A stretch of 12,440 nucleotides of DNA from BS150m-G50 sp964501185 [NCBI: uncultured Bacteroidia bacterium] (GTDB lineage Bacteria; CAIWAD01; BS150m-G50), in the NCBI GenBank assembly GCA_964501185.1, contig CAZCRT010000016.1, positions 56,236 through 68,675 on the forward strand. Direction: 5' to 3'. The translations under genes were made by a program, and so were the position numbers. Under the pieces are notes generated by a model. That model saw only the letters and a list, made by a program, of their open reading frames with translations, was not told the DNA's origin and did no database searches. Shown piece after piece: positions 1 through 7,117 of the stretch. Positions within the stretch are counted from its first letter, which is position 1, and each line of letters begins with the position of its first letter.

Positions 1-762
1 GCCTTTCCTGGAAATCCGGGTGATCAGAGTCTGCCGTTGCCTCCAGGGGCTTTTGCGGTAGTCGCGCAGGATTCCTATGACTTCGTCGGTGATGGCGGCG
101 ACCCTACTTCTGTTGACCTTTCCGATGCTCCGTATGAAACTTACAGTGTTGACGAATGGCCACCGGTTGATAACCCCAGTTCAATGAATATGATCGATGT
201 TCTGGAAATCGGCATGGATTTCGAGCTGGACCGTCGCCAGGGTGGGATACTGCTGTTGACCGGTGAGGAGTTTGAAGTGCAGCCATGTGAAGACGGTGGT
301 TGAGGACCTAATTCCGGCCGTGCGCCGCTTTACACTATCCTCGATGGAGTATCCTACACTTTTAATCCGGAGTATTATCCCGTAACATTCAACACGGAAC
401 TGGATGCGGAACCACTAATCGGTTGTGATCGCTGGACTTCCAATTCCATTGAACGAATCATACCGGGAATGGACAGCGATAACAGCAGTCAGGATTTCAT
501 AATACTGTTCCATCCCACACCCGGCTATTCCGGCACTCCCCCTGTTGAAGGTCCGGAATTGTCAGTTGAAGTAATCGGTGGAATAATCGTACTCAGCTGG
601 AACGGCCCCGGTAACGCTACCTGGCGGGTGTATTCAGAAACAGAACCCTATTTCGTTCCGGCACCTGAGAACTTTCTGGCTGAAGTTATCAACACTAATA
701 ACTACTACCTTCCGGTCAGCGAGGAACAACGCTATTTCCGGGTGACGCAGGTTCTGGAGTAG
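1..762 (+). pseudogene. Lamin-tail/FN3-like exported surface protein, 3' part, interrupted by an in-frame TGA
   Basis: One frame runs from the window edge to a TAG at 760-762 and is broken only by a TGA at 301-303. The part before the TGA is about 100 residues and includes LPPGAFAVVAQDSYDF and GGILLLTGEEFEVQ. The part after it runs without another stop for 152 codons, through SNSIERIIPGMDSDN, DFIILFHPTPGYSGT and a final FN3-like stretch (LSVEVIGGIIVLSWNG to YYLPVSEEQRYFRVTQVLE). The LPPG strand, the S-IER element and the closing PTPG are typical of lamin-tail-like domains on secreted bacterial proteins; this is a family resemblance by eye. The two parts read as one protein, and the ATG at 469 has no convincing ribosome binding site, so a separate 97-residue gene is unlikely. 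A single TGG-to-TGA change would explain the break. The 5' end lies outside the window. No T9SS tail is visible at the C-terminus. Confidence 0.62.
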
Positions 763-801
763 GATCATCAGCCACAGAAGGCATGTACAACACAAGTACA
801 A

Positions 802-969
802 GTCATTCCCGCGCAGGCGGGAATCCAGTCATGCCATGTGAACAGTTTCCTGGAATCACAACCTCGATGACAGATTTACTTATCCCCAGGATAATCACGT
901 AGTGTATTAGTTTATATACTGGGTCCCAGGCCCGTTTTCTTTGAAAATGGGCACTTACCAGGGGATGAC
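802..969. repeat. Paired palindromic intergenic repeat (REP/MITE-like)
   Basis: The left arm has an 8-bp perfect stem, ATTCCCGC (805-812) and GCGGGAAT (817-824), around a GCAG loop. It begins GTCATTCCC (802-810) and ends GGGAATCCAGT (819-829). The right arm, read on the minus strand, begins GTCATCCCC (complement of 961-969) and ends GGGACCCAGT (complement of 918-927). The unit is therefore bounded by inverted GTCATYCCC ends, and each arm is itself a palindrome. The left arm fits the ATTCCC-N8-GGGAAT pattern of the neisserial dRS3 repeat, and similar GTCATTCCCGC repeats are scattered in many bacterial genomes. It encodes no protein that I can see, and no target-site duplication is obvious. It fills most of the gap between the surface protein gene and nth, whose 3' ends face each other, so it could also affect RNA ends. 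Confidence 0.6.
930..952. repeat. Hairpin inside the right arm of the palindromic repeat
   Basis: GCCCGTTTTC (930-939) pairs with GAAAATGGGC (943-952) around a TTT loop: ten base pairs with one G-T wobble. It lies inside the right arm of the 802-969 unit, between its GGGACCCAGT and GTCATCCCC elements, and makes that arm much longer than the left one. There is no T-run after it on either strand, so a terminator role is not supported. It looks like an expansion or insertion in the palindrome. Confidence 0.5.
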
Positions 970-1024
970 GTCCCTACCTGATCAATCTCTTCTTGAGCTT
1001 CGTGGTGATATCTTCTCCTGTCCC

Positions 1025-1651
1025 CTACTTACCTTCCCAGCTGCACTGTTTGATCACCGGGCACTCATCGCAGAGTGGTTTGCGCGCTTTGCAGATATAA
1101 CGTCCATGCAGGATCAGCCAGTGGTGGGCGTGCTGCAGATATTTTTGGGGAACCGCTTTCATCAAGCCAGCTTCAACTTCCAGTGGGTTTTTTCCCGGTG
1201 CCAGGCCGGTGCGGTTGGCAACACGGAACACATGAGTATCGACAGCCAGAGTAGGTTGGCCAAAGGCAACATTGAGTACAACATTGGCAGTTTTGCGCCC
1301 CACCCCCGCCAGCGCCTCGAGTTCTTTCAAGGTCTCTGGCACCCTGCCGTCATGCCGTTTGAGGAGCTGCTGTGACATGGTGATGATTGATTTCGCCTTG
1401 GAGTTGTAGAGCCCTATAGTACGAATCAGATGGCGCAGATTCTCCTCACCAAGCTTCAGCATCGCCGCCGGGGTGGAGGCACGCTTGTAAAGCGCCGGTG
1501 TAACCTTGTTAACACTGACGTCCGTAGCCTGTGCAGATAGGATTACGGCAACCAGCAGGGTGTAGGGATCCCGTGACTTCAACTCGCTGGCCGGTTCCGG
1601 GTCAAGCTGCTTCAGAAGTTGGAAGAATTGCTCACGCTTTTCCTTTTTCAA
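1025..1651 (-). CDS. nth: Endonuclease III (DNA glycosylase/AP lyase)
   Basis: Base excision repair enzyme that removes oxidised pyrimidines and cleaves at abasic sites. The 208 residues match the family's usual length. The helix-hairpin-helix is LEALAGVGRKTANVVLNVAFG at about 111-131, with the catalytic lysine at 120 and the catalytic aspartate at 138 in VDTHVFRV; both fall at the same numbers as in the E. coli enzyme. The C-terminal iron-sulfur loop is complete, with Cys187, 194, 197 and 203 in a C-X6-C-X2-C-X5-C pattern. The start is TTG, supported by AGGGG a short distance upstream (complement of about 1659-1663) and by N-terminal MKKEKREQFFQLL, which aligns with the family start. It is the last gene of the leftward group, 42 nt past the DUF4340 stop, but a terminator hairpin sits in between, so its expression may depend on read-through. 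The stop is TAG. Confidence 0.96.
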   Translation of the reverse strand: MKKEKREQFFQLLKQLDPEPASELKSRDPYTLLVAVILSAQATDVSVNKVTPALYKRASTPAAMLKLGEENLRHLIRTIGLYNSKAKSIITMSQQLLKRHDGRVPETLKELEALAGVGRKTANVVLNVAFGQPTLAVDTHVFRVANRTGLAPGKNPLEVEAGLMKAVPQKYLQHAHHWLILHGRYICKARKPLCDECPVIKQCSWEGK

Positions 1652-1663
1652 AACGATTCCCCT

Positions 1664-1687
1664 AAAAAAAAGGCGCCCACAGGCGCC
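1664..1687 (-). terminator. Rho-independent terminator after the ABC/DUF4340 operon
   Basis: On the minus strand, GGCGCC, a TGTG loop and GGCGCC (complement of 1672-1687) are followed directly by eight T residues (complement of 1664-1671). It starts 6 nt past the DUF4340 stop codon and ends 12 nt before the nth start. A six-pair, all-GC stem with an eight-T run is a standard intrinsic terminator. Because nth follows so closely, it may act as a partial terminator or attenuator inside a longer transcript. Confidence 0.85.
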
Positions 1688-1693
1688 AGTTCA

Positions 1694-2620
1694 TTATTCA
1701 GACGGCATGAAATCCTCAGCCGTCCTGCGGAACTTGTCCAGCTCACGCATTGCCAGCCGGAATCTGTATGGATACCTGGGCCAGAGCATTATGCACTGCT
1801 CCTCGTTATCGGGATCCCGGTAGAATTCCAGATCAATCTGCTCCGCACCTGCATTCAGGTGTACTTCAAACAGCATGTACGATAACTGTGCTTCCTTCTC
1901 TTCTTCCGGCAACACAACAGCGACAGCACGCAACTGAGCAACCTGATTAAGATAACTCACCACGGTGGTTGAATCAGCCTGGAAATTGTTACCCCGGGTA
2001 TCAGTTAACAGGTTCCCCTCTCTGATATCCAGAATGATTGTACCGTTGCTGTTTTCATGATCGAAAGTCGATACAAGCAGTATCTCTTTCGGATCAACTC
2101 TATACAGCTCACGACGGAAGAGGGAACTGGCTTTCATTTTAAACATGCTGGTCAGATTACGGGACATCTGCAGAATCTGGCTGGACCCGATAAGCCGGGT
2201 GTAACTGTGCTGGTAATCTGAACTCTCCCTGCCCACCAGAAAATCAGCCAGCAGCTGATCGCCGGCGGTAACCTTTACCCGGATACCGAGAGTATCAGTC
2301 AGGGCGAATTCAACAAAACGTGCCTCGTTCTCAGTCGTCAGGGCAGAAACCCGCAGATCAGACAGAGTGGACAACAATCTCTGTGCCTGATAGTTCTCCA
2401 GCGGTAACGCCAACGGCTGCCGCATGACCAGTTCACCACCTTCTCTTTCCAGCAGCATCTGCTCATCAGAAGCGATGATCTCGATACGGGTAACTGAAGC
2501 GGTGTCGATTGTACCAAGAGTAACAGGATAACCCCGATCCTCCGGAATCATATCAGGTAAATATATCAGCAGTACCAGCACGGCCAGCAGGCCGATCAGA
2601 TAGAGTGTCTTTTTCTGCAT
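1694..2620 (-). CDS. DUF4340 domain protein, membrane-anchored
   Basis: This 308-residue protein has one N-terminal membrane segment (about residues 5-22, LYLIGLLAVLVLLIYL) and a large soluble part, probably extracytoplasmic. The opening of the soluble part (IDTASVTRIEIIASDEQMLLEREGG and then a W/M-R-P-like element) and the region SALTTENEARFVEFALTD match the DUF4340 pattern (FGL/FALT... with values measured against a residual). DUF4340 genes habitually follow GldG-like genes in ABC-2 operons; their biochemical role is unknown. The ATG is 1 nt past the GldG-like stop (TAAGATG), with CAGGAG about 8-9 nt upstream, so translation is probably coupled. Its own stop is TAA, followed by a strong terminator. 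Function is inferred only from context: an accessory subunit of the upstream transporter. Confidence 0.85.
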   Translation of the reverse strand: MQKKTLYLIGLLAVLVLLIYLPDMIPEDRGYPVTLGTIDTASVTRIEIIASDEQMLLEREGGELVMRQPLALPLENYQAQRLLSTLSDLRVSALTTENEARFVEFALTDTLGIRVKVTAGDQLLADFLVGRESSDYQHSYTRLIGSSQILQMSRNLTSMFKMKASSLFRRELYRVDPKEILLVSTFDHENSNGTIILDIREGNLLTDTRGNNFQADSTTVVSYLNQVAQLRAVAVVLPEEEKEAQLSYMLFEVHLNAGAEQIDLEFYRDPDNEEQCIMLWPRYPYRFRLAMRELDKFRRTAEDFMPSE

Positions 2621-2621
2621 C

Positions 2622-4193
2622 TTACAGCTCCTGCTTGCGAAGATTGCGTTTCATCTGCCAGCGAACCAGGCCAAAGAGTACCAGCAACAGCGGCGCGCCG
2701 AGAATGTTCAACCACTTGATCAGTTTACGGGCGCCGGCAGATATTTCATTGAGAGGACGATCGGTGACAGTCTTCGAGCGGATATTGATCAGCCCTTCAT
2801 CCTGCACCAGCCAGTCAACGATGTTCTGTGCCAGTTCAAGATTGGCCACCTGTCGCTGCCCCAGAAAATCATTCATGACAAAATAGCCGTCACCACAGAC
2901 TGCCAGCCGGTTTTCAGGACTGGCACCGGGCATGGTAATACGCATGGAATCCAGCAGGGCTGTGTCATACTGTGCGGAATTAAAACTGCCACTGTAGGCG
3001 GCACCAAAAATCTGCCTGCCATCGGGGAAATCAGCAGCTGTGTACTGCTGCTGGATACCGAGCTGGTAACGATCCTGCATCACGCTGGTGTTGGGACTGG
3101 ACCAGGCGAACGGTTCCACTTTCACGCCGGCTCTGCCGGCCAGGGCTGTATCCAGGCTGCTGGGGAAGAAGAGCTGCGCAGCTTCTACCCCTTTGGAAAT
3201 GCTCATATCCCGGTTAAAACCGGTCACCCGTGGAAAGAAAGGATACTGCATCGAAACCGGGAACATCGACATCAATCCCTGGCCACCCATGCGCACCTGT
3301 ACCATACCGGACTGCTGATCCATCACCAGATTGCTTTGCAGGCCGACACCCCAGCTGGAAAGGAGATCCTCCAGCCCCAGTACACGGGGAGTGCCCTGCT
3401 GTGTCTGAATGTCAGCTTCCACACTGTTAGTGAAGATACCCATACGGCCGCCGGCCATGAAATACTCATCCAGTAACGCTTTGGCACCGGGTGAAAATTC
3501 CTGGTTGGGGGAAATCATCAGTACTGCCTGCAAACCGATATCGATATGATGCACCTGTGACAGATCAACCGGTTCCAGATAGTAGTTCTTGCTCAGAACC
3601 TCCCGGAACAGGGAAAGACGATCTTCCAGGCCAGGCTCTCCGTGCCCCTGCAGGATACCGATGCGGGTCGGTGAAGTTTCAGTCAATCGCCGGATCAGGC
3701 TGGTTATATCGTATTCCAGATTATCGATCTGCTGCACAACAGGAATAACTTCTTTCTTATCACCATAGATGAAGACCAACCCCATCCAGACAAGCTTAAC
3801 TTCCAGCTTGTCATTTTCCAGCGTCTGCATCTGGAACGGTTGCACACCGTAACCGGCAGCCTCCTGACGCAGCATTTCATCATCATCACCCGGATCTATC
3901 ATTTCAAAGGTGAATTGGCCATGTGAGTAGCTGCGGTAGTCAGCCAGCTTATCTTTCACATATTGACGGACATTGTTGTGCTGCCCCAGATTCCGGGAGA
4001 AATAGGCTTTGACCGTTACCGGGTCGCGAAGATCGGCAACAACCTGCCGGCTGTAATCAGACAGTGTAAACAGCTGGCCTTCCGAAACATCCACCCGCAT
4101 GAAAACACGGCTGGCAAGGATATTGACTGCTACCAGGATTGCCAGCAGCAAAAGTACATTTGAAGTATTGAGGAAACTCTTGTTCTGCTTCAT
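2622..4193 (-). CDS. GldG-family ABC transporter auxiliary protein
   Basis: Membrane protein of 523 residues with an N-terminal span (about 12-30), a long extracytoplasmic region and a C-terminal span (about 495-510) followed by a basic tail. After the first span comes RVDVSEGQLFTLSDYSRQVV, the typical opening of the GldG/ABC_transp_aux family, and ILQGHGEP lies near residue 180, as is common in the family. These proteins accompany ABC-2 permeases; in gliding Bacteroidetes GldG works with GldA and GldF. I chose the ATG at 4193 because GGAG sits 6 nt before it and it begins 2 nt after the permease stop. An in-frame ATG at 4205 would add four residues (MELI), but the AGGAG directly abuts that codon, too close to serve it. 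No signal peptidase site is evident, so the N-terminal span is probably an anchor. Confidence 0.88.
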   Translation of the reverse strand: MKQNKSFLNTSNVLLLLAILVAVNILASRVFMRVDVSEGQLFTLSDYSRQVVADLRDPVTVKAYFSRNLGQHNNVRQYVKDKLADYRSYSHGQFTFEMIDPGDDDEMLRQEAAGYGVQPFQMQTLENDKLEVKLVWMGLVFIYGDKKEVIPVVQQIDNLEYDITSLIRRLTETSPTRIGILQGHGEPGLEDRLSLFREVLSKNYYLEPVDLSQVHHIDIGLQAVLMISPNQEFSPGAKALLDEYFMAGGRMGIFTNSVEADIQTQQGTPRVLGLEDLLSSWGVGLQSNLVMDQQSGMVQVRMGGQGLMSMFPVSMQYPFFPRVTGFNRDMSISKGVEAAQLFFPSSLDTALAGRAGVKVEPFAWSSPNTSVMQDRYQLGIQQQYTAADFPDGRQIFGAAYSGSFNSAQYDTALLDSMRITMPGASPENRLAVCGDGYFVMNDFLGQRQVANLELAQNIVDWLVQDEGLINIRSKTVTDRPLNEISAGARKLIKWLNILGAPLLLVLFGLVRWQMKRNLRKQEL

Positions 4194-4195
4194 AA

Positions 4196-4906
4196 TCAAC
4201 TCCATCTCCTTTCTGCCAGTTTCCGGGTAGCCATGGTCAGGCCGAAGAAGATTACCGATCCAAAGTAGATCAGGTCACGGCTGTCAAAAACACCCCGTAC
4301 AAAATTCCGGTAGTGGAAGTCGACCGAAAGGAATTCGCTGATCCCGACCAGCCAGTCTGGCAGAAAAACCAGCATCTTGTCGAAGTAGAAGAACAGGAAG
4401 ATCAACAGAATACCCAGGATGAAGGCAACGATCTGATTACTGGTGATTGTGGAAGCATAGATTCCGAGCGACATGTAGGTTGCCGCCATCAGAATCATGC
4501 CGATGTAGGCGGAAAAGGTGACACCGGCGTCAAGGTTTCCCAGCAGCGAAGTGGTCAGGACATAGGTTCCGGTTAACACAACACCGATTGAAACCAGTGT
4601 GAGCGCCGCCAGGAACTTCCCGAATATCACTTCCCGGTTGCGTATCGGGTAAGTCAACAGCACTTCCATAGTTCCGGTGTGTTTCTCCTCTGCCACCAGT
4701 CTCATTGTGACAGCCGGAATGAAGAAGATGAAGAATACAGGAATCAGTTCCAGAATACCGCGCAGGGAAGCCTGATTGATGAGAAAGAAGGTGGAAAAGA
4801 AGAACCAACCCGACAACACCAGGAACACGGCCAGGAAAATATAAGCAATCGGAGAATTGAAGTAGGCCCTCATCTCCTTGCGAAATATCACCAAGCTGTT
4901 AAGCAT
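4196..4906 (-). CDS. ABC-2 type transporter permease (GldF-like)
   Basis: Integral membrane subunit of 236 residues with about six membrane segments (roughly 20-40, 52-70, 98-120, 131-152, 158-182 and 211-227). The cytoplasmic stretch LVAEEKHTGTMEVLLTYPI (about 70-88) after the second span is the conserved coupling element of this ABC-2 permease family, and the N-terminal FRKEMRAYFNSPIAYIF is equally characteristic. It should pair with the ATPase encoded just upstream and with the GldG-like protein just downstream. The ATG has GAGGT about 8 nt upstream. Its TGA stop is 2 nt before the chosen GldG-like start, implying translational coupling. The substrate is not known. Confidence 0.93.
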   Translation of the reverse strand: MLNSLVIFRKEMRAYFNSPIAYIFLAVFLVLSGWFFFSTFFLINQASLRGILELIPVFFIFFIPAVTMRLVAEEKHTGTMEVLLTYPIRNREVIFGKFLAALTLVSIGVVLTGTYVLTTSLLGNLDAGVTFSAYIGMILMAATYMSLGIYASTITSNQIVAFILGILLIFLFFYFDKMLVFLPDWLVGISEFLSVDFHYRNFVRGVFDSRDLIYFGSVIFFGLTMATRKLAERRWS

Positions 4907-4972
4907 AACTCTTACCTCACTTTATATAGTGATTCAGCGACTTTACAGCCGCATTACAGTACGGTTGTGATT

Positions 4973-5908
4973 TCACGATTTCGTGGTCAATTCACGGAAG
5001 ACATCCTCGAGGCTGACCTGTTCCCGCTGCAACTCCAGCAGAGTCCAGCCACGGTCCACCATCAACCGGAAAATGTTCTCCCGCTCATCACGGCTTTTAT
5101 CAACCTGCAGAACATACCTATAGCTGTCCTGACCGGGTGTGGAAACATCGTCATGGATATCGACACCCAGGGCGTTCTTAAACTCAGCAGCAATGTTCTC
5201 ACCGGAAGCCTGAAATTCGATCAGATAACGATCCTGTCCCTCAAGTTGTGCCTGCAACTCCTCGTTGGTACCGTCAGCCACAATTTTACCATCATGGATG
5301 ATGACCACACGGCTGCAGGTTGCCTGTACTTCCTGCATGATATGGGTGGAGAGAATTACAGTTTTCTCCCGTCCCAGTTCCCGGATCAGATTGCGTATCT
5401 CAACGATCTGGTTGGGATCGAGGCCTGTAGTCGGCTCATCAAGTACCAGCACCGGTGGATCATGGATAATTGCCTGCGCCAGGCCAACCCGCTGCCGGTA
5501 TCCTTTGGAAAGCTCACCCACCGGCCGGTTCAGCATCCCATCGAGGCCACATGCTTCAATCGTATAACGCAGCCGTTGCAGACGGTGATCACCCTTCAGC
5601 TTGCGCACATCGGCTACAAAATCCAGATACTCCCGCACAGTCATATCGCTGTAGAGGGGATTGTTTTCCGCCAGGTAACCGATTCTATCCCGCACGGCCA
5701 GTGAATCCTGTTCCACATCGAGTTCATCAACTGTGACTCGACCCTCAGTAGGGGGAAGAAAGCAGGTGAGGACTTTCATCGCTGTGGTTTTACCGGCGCC
5801 ATTTGGTCCCAGCAGGCCGACGATTTCCCCGGTAGCAACTTCCAGCGTGACGTCATCGACCGCACGCAGTTCGCCATACTTCTGAACCAGGTGTTCAATT
5901 CTGATCAT
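4973..5908 (-). CDS. ABC transporter ATP-binding protein (GldA-like)
   Basis: Cytoplasmic ATPase of 311 residues: a full nucleotide-binding domain followed by a C-terminal extension of about 90 residues, as in GldA/NatA-type proteins. Walker A is GPNGAGKTT (34-42), the signature is LSKGYRQRVGLAQA (about 133-146), Walker B is VLVLDEPTTGLDP (153-165) and the H-loop histidine is 189 (STHIM). The Q-loop position carries Glu81 (GYLAENNPLY), a substitution that I recall as usual in GldA-like ATPases. The ATG at 5908 has GGGAG with a 5-nt spacer; the frame stays open 26 codons further up, but that stretch does not resemble the family and has no better site. First gene of the transporter operon, 66 nt before the permease. 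The stop is TGA. Confidence 0.95.
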   Translation of the reverse strand: MIRIEHLVQKYGELRAVDDVTLEVATGEIVGLLGPNGAGKTTAMKVLTCFLPPTEGRVTVDELDVEQDSLAVRDRIGYLAENNPLYSDMTVREYLDFVADVRKLKGDHRLQRLRYTIEACGLDGMLNRPVGELSKGYRQRVGLAQAIIHDPPVLVLDEPTTGLDPNQIVEIRNLIRELGREKTVILSTHIMQEVQATCSRVVIIHDGKIVADGTNEELQAQLEGQDRYLIEFQASGENIAAEFKNALGVDIHDDVSTPGQDSYRYVLQVDKSRDERENIFRLMVDRGWTLLELQREQVSLEDVFRELTTKS

Positions 5909-6139
5909 CTTGACTCCCAGCTTATCACATTCAATTATTGTTACTTCATGTTTATACACCGCTCGCACGGCTTTTGTTCCCCACAAATTATGATTTTATC
6001 GATTACAGCCAAGGAATTTGGCCATACATAGTGAGAGTATTGATAGGGTATTGAAGATTGGAAGGTGCTGCCGGGTAATAGCTGTACCAGGCTTAAGTTC
6101 ATGGATAGAATTAAAAGTGGTTATCTCCTGAAGCGAGCC
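5909..6139. other. Intergenic region upstream of the ABC operon
   Basis: These 231 bases between the receiver-protein stop and the ATPase start hold no convincing gene. They should contain the promoter of the leftward ABC operon. AT-rich patches are present (for example a TATAAA on the minus strand near 5950), but I could not pair one with a properly spaced -35 box. I also see no strong hairpin plus T-run to end the receiver gene; the best fold there is a six-pair hairpin overlapping the stop codon, without a T-run. Confidence 0.5.
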
Positions 6140-7117
6140 TCAGCAGTTCATCATTTCGCGGGAGACAAAGTACCCTTCCACCTCCTGAACCAGTTCCGGA
6201 AGTGAGAAAGGTTTCATCAGACAGGTGATGGCACCGTCATTCAACAGGCGCTCAACATCTTCTTTATGATGCCAGCCGGTTATCAGCATTACCGGCAGGT
6301 TCGCCCTGCTCTGTTTCACCGAATAAAAGAGTTCCACTCCATCCATGGTGGGCATCTGCAGATCGGTAACCAGCAGATCGTACTGATTTCGGCGCAGAAG
6401 CTGTAAAGCTTCCTGACCGTTAGCAGCAGTGTGTACGGAAAAACCACGACTGGCAAGAGCGTCACCATAGATTTCTGTCAGATAATTAACATCGTCAACC
6501 AGAAGGATTTTACGCATGATATTACCAATGGTTCGTTTACTGGAATGCAGCATTGTGATAAAGGCATTGATGGTCTCGTTCTCAAAACGCCCTGTCAGTT
6601 CGGCGATCACCTCCTGCTTCAGTTGCCTGCTGGCGCCGGTGCCATGCCTGAAGTAGACACGGCCTATCTGCAGCAGGGCCCGGCTGCGCTGGTCCACATC
6701 ACCCGCCCGGTAAATCTGATGTATAATGTATACTGACAACAGAATTGCGAAGAGGGACAGCTGAACGTAGCGGATCTTGAAGTGAAGCTCATAAACCTGC
6801 TCACCACGGTATCTGATCTCATACGAAATCTGTTCGCGGCCAAAAATCATAGTCAGGTGCCCGGCCAGATCACCGGTGAGTTTCAGTTGCAGCAGTTCCG
6901 GTTTTACCTCATCCACTGCTGGAGTCTTCTCGAGTTGAATACCCTGGAGAAAACTGTCCAACCGTTCCCGTCGCAGCTGCTCATCTACCATACCATCCGC
7001 TTCCGGATAAACCTGAAGAGCCAGCATAACGCTGGACCCCCGCTGCTCATCCGTTACAAGTTCATAGTCAACAATACTTAAGCTGGCTGAAGTTTCAGGT
7101 TGCAATCTCGCCCTCAC
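6140..7117 (-). CDS. One-span membrane protein with a C-terminal CheY-like receiver domain
   Basis: Residues 201-325 are a complete receiver domain: acidic pair in ILLVDD (Asp208-209), phospho-acceptor Asp252 in LLVTDLQMP, Thr280 in MLITG and Lys302 in MKPFS. Before it lie a region of about 115 residues that I do not recognise (strand-rich, with ISYEIRYRGEQVYELHFKIRY), one hydrophobic segment (about 117-135, YVQLSLFAILLSVYIIHQIY) and a linker of about 65 residues. There is no DNA-binding or enzymatic output domain. The start is uncertain. The frame has no ATG before residue 31 and is closed by a TGA at 7148-7150. GTG at 7117 gives the longest form but has only a weak binding site, whereas TTG at 7105 has GAGG with a 6-nt spacer and would remove four residues. 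An internal ATG at 6517 could start a free 125-residue receiver, but it has only a weak GG upstream. The gene is divergent from upp. The role is presumably signalling, with no partner kinase in view. Confidence 0.72.
   Translation of the reverse strand: MRARLQPETSASLSIVDYELVTDEQRGSSVMLALQVYPEADGMVDEQLRRERLDSFLQGIQLEKTPAVDEVKPELLQLKLTGDLAGHLTMIFGREQISYEIRYRGEQVYELHFKIRYVQLSLFAILLSVYIIHQIYRAGDVDQRSRALLQIGRVYFRHGTGASRQLKQEVIAELTGRFENETINAFITMLHSSKRTIGNIMRKILLVDDVNYLTEIYGDALASRGFSVHTAANGQEALQLLRRNQYDLLVTDLQMPTMDGVELFYSVKQSRANLPVMLITGWHHKEDVERLLNDGAITCLMKPFSLPELVQEVEGYFVSREMMNC

Noticed and set aside
301-330. TGA read as selenocysteine, or as glycine in an alternative code
   Set aside because: At least six other genes here end in TGA, which rules out reassignment. 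The hairpin downstream is only four base pairs, unlike a bacterial SECIS element, and the protein type is not a redox selenoprotein.
784-800. TGTAC/GTACA inverted repeat after the surface-protein gene
   Set aside because: The stem has five base pairs, a seven-base loop and no T-run, so it does not qualify as a terminator or a site.
941-1375. A 144-codon open frame on the plus strand
   Set aside because: It is antisense to nth and starts inside the palindromic repeat; it has no recognisable domain.
4917-4932. Short inverted repeat TCACT/AGTGA before the permease start
   Set aside because: Five base pairs in an AT-rich 66-nt gap is within chance expectation, and no regulator or RNA class is suggested.
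4679-5704. A 341-codon open frame on the plus strand
   Set aside because: It lies opposite the ABC ATPase and permease genes, whose motifs are unmistakable. Its translation shows no family pattern and has no binding site; long antisense frames of this kind arise from codon bias.
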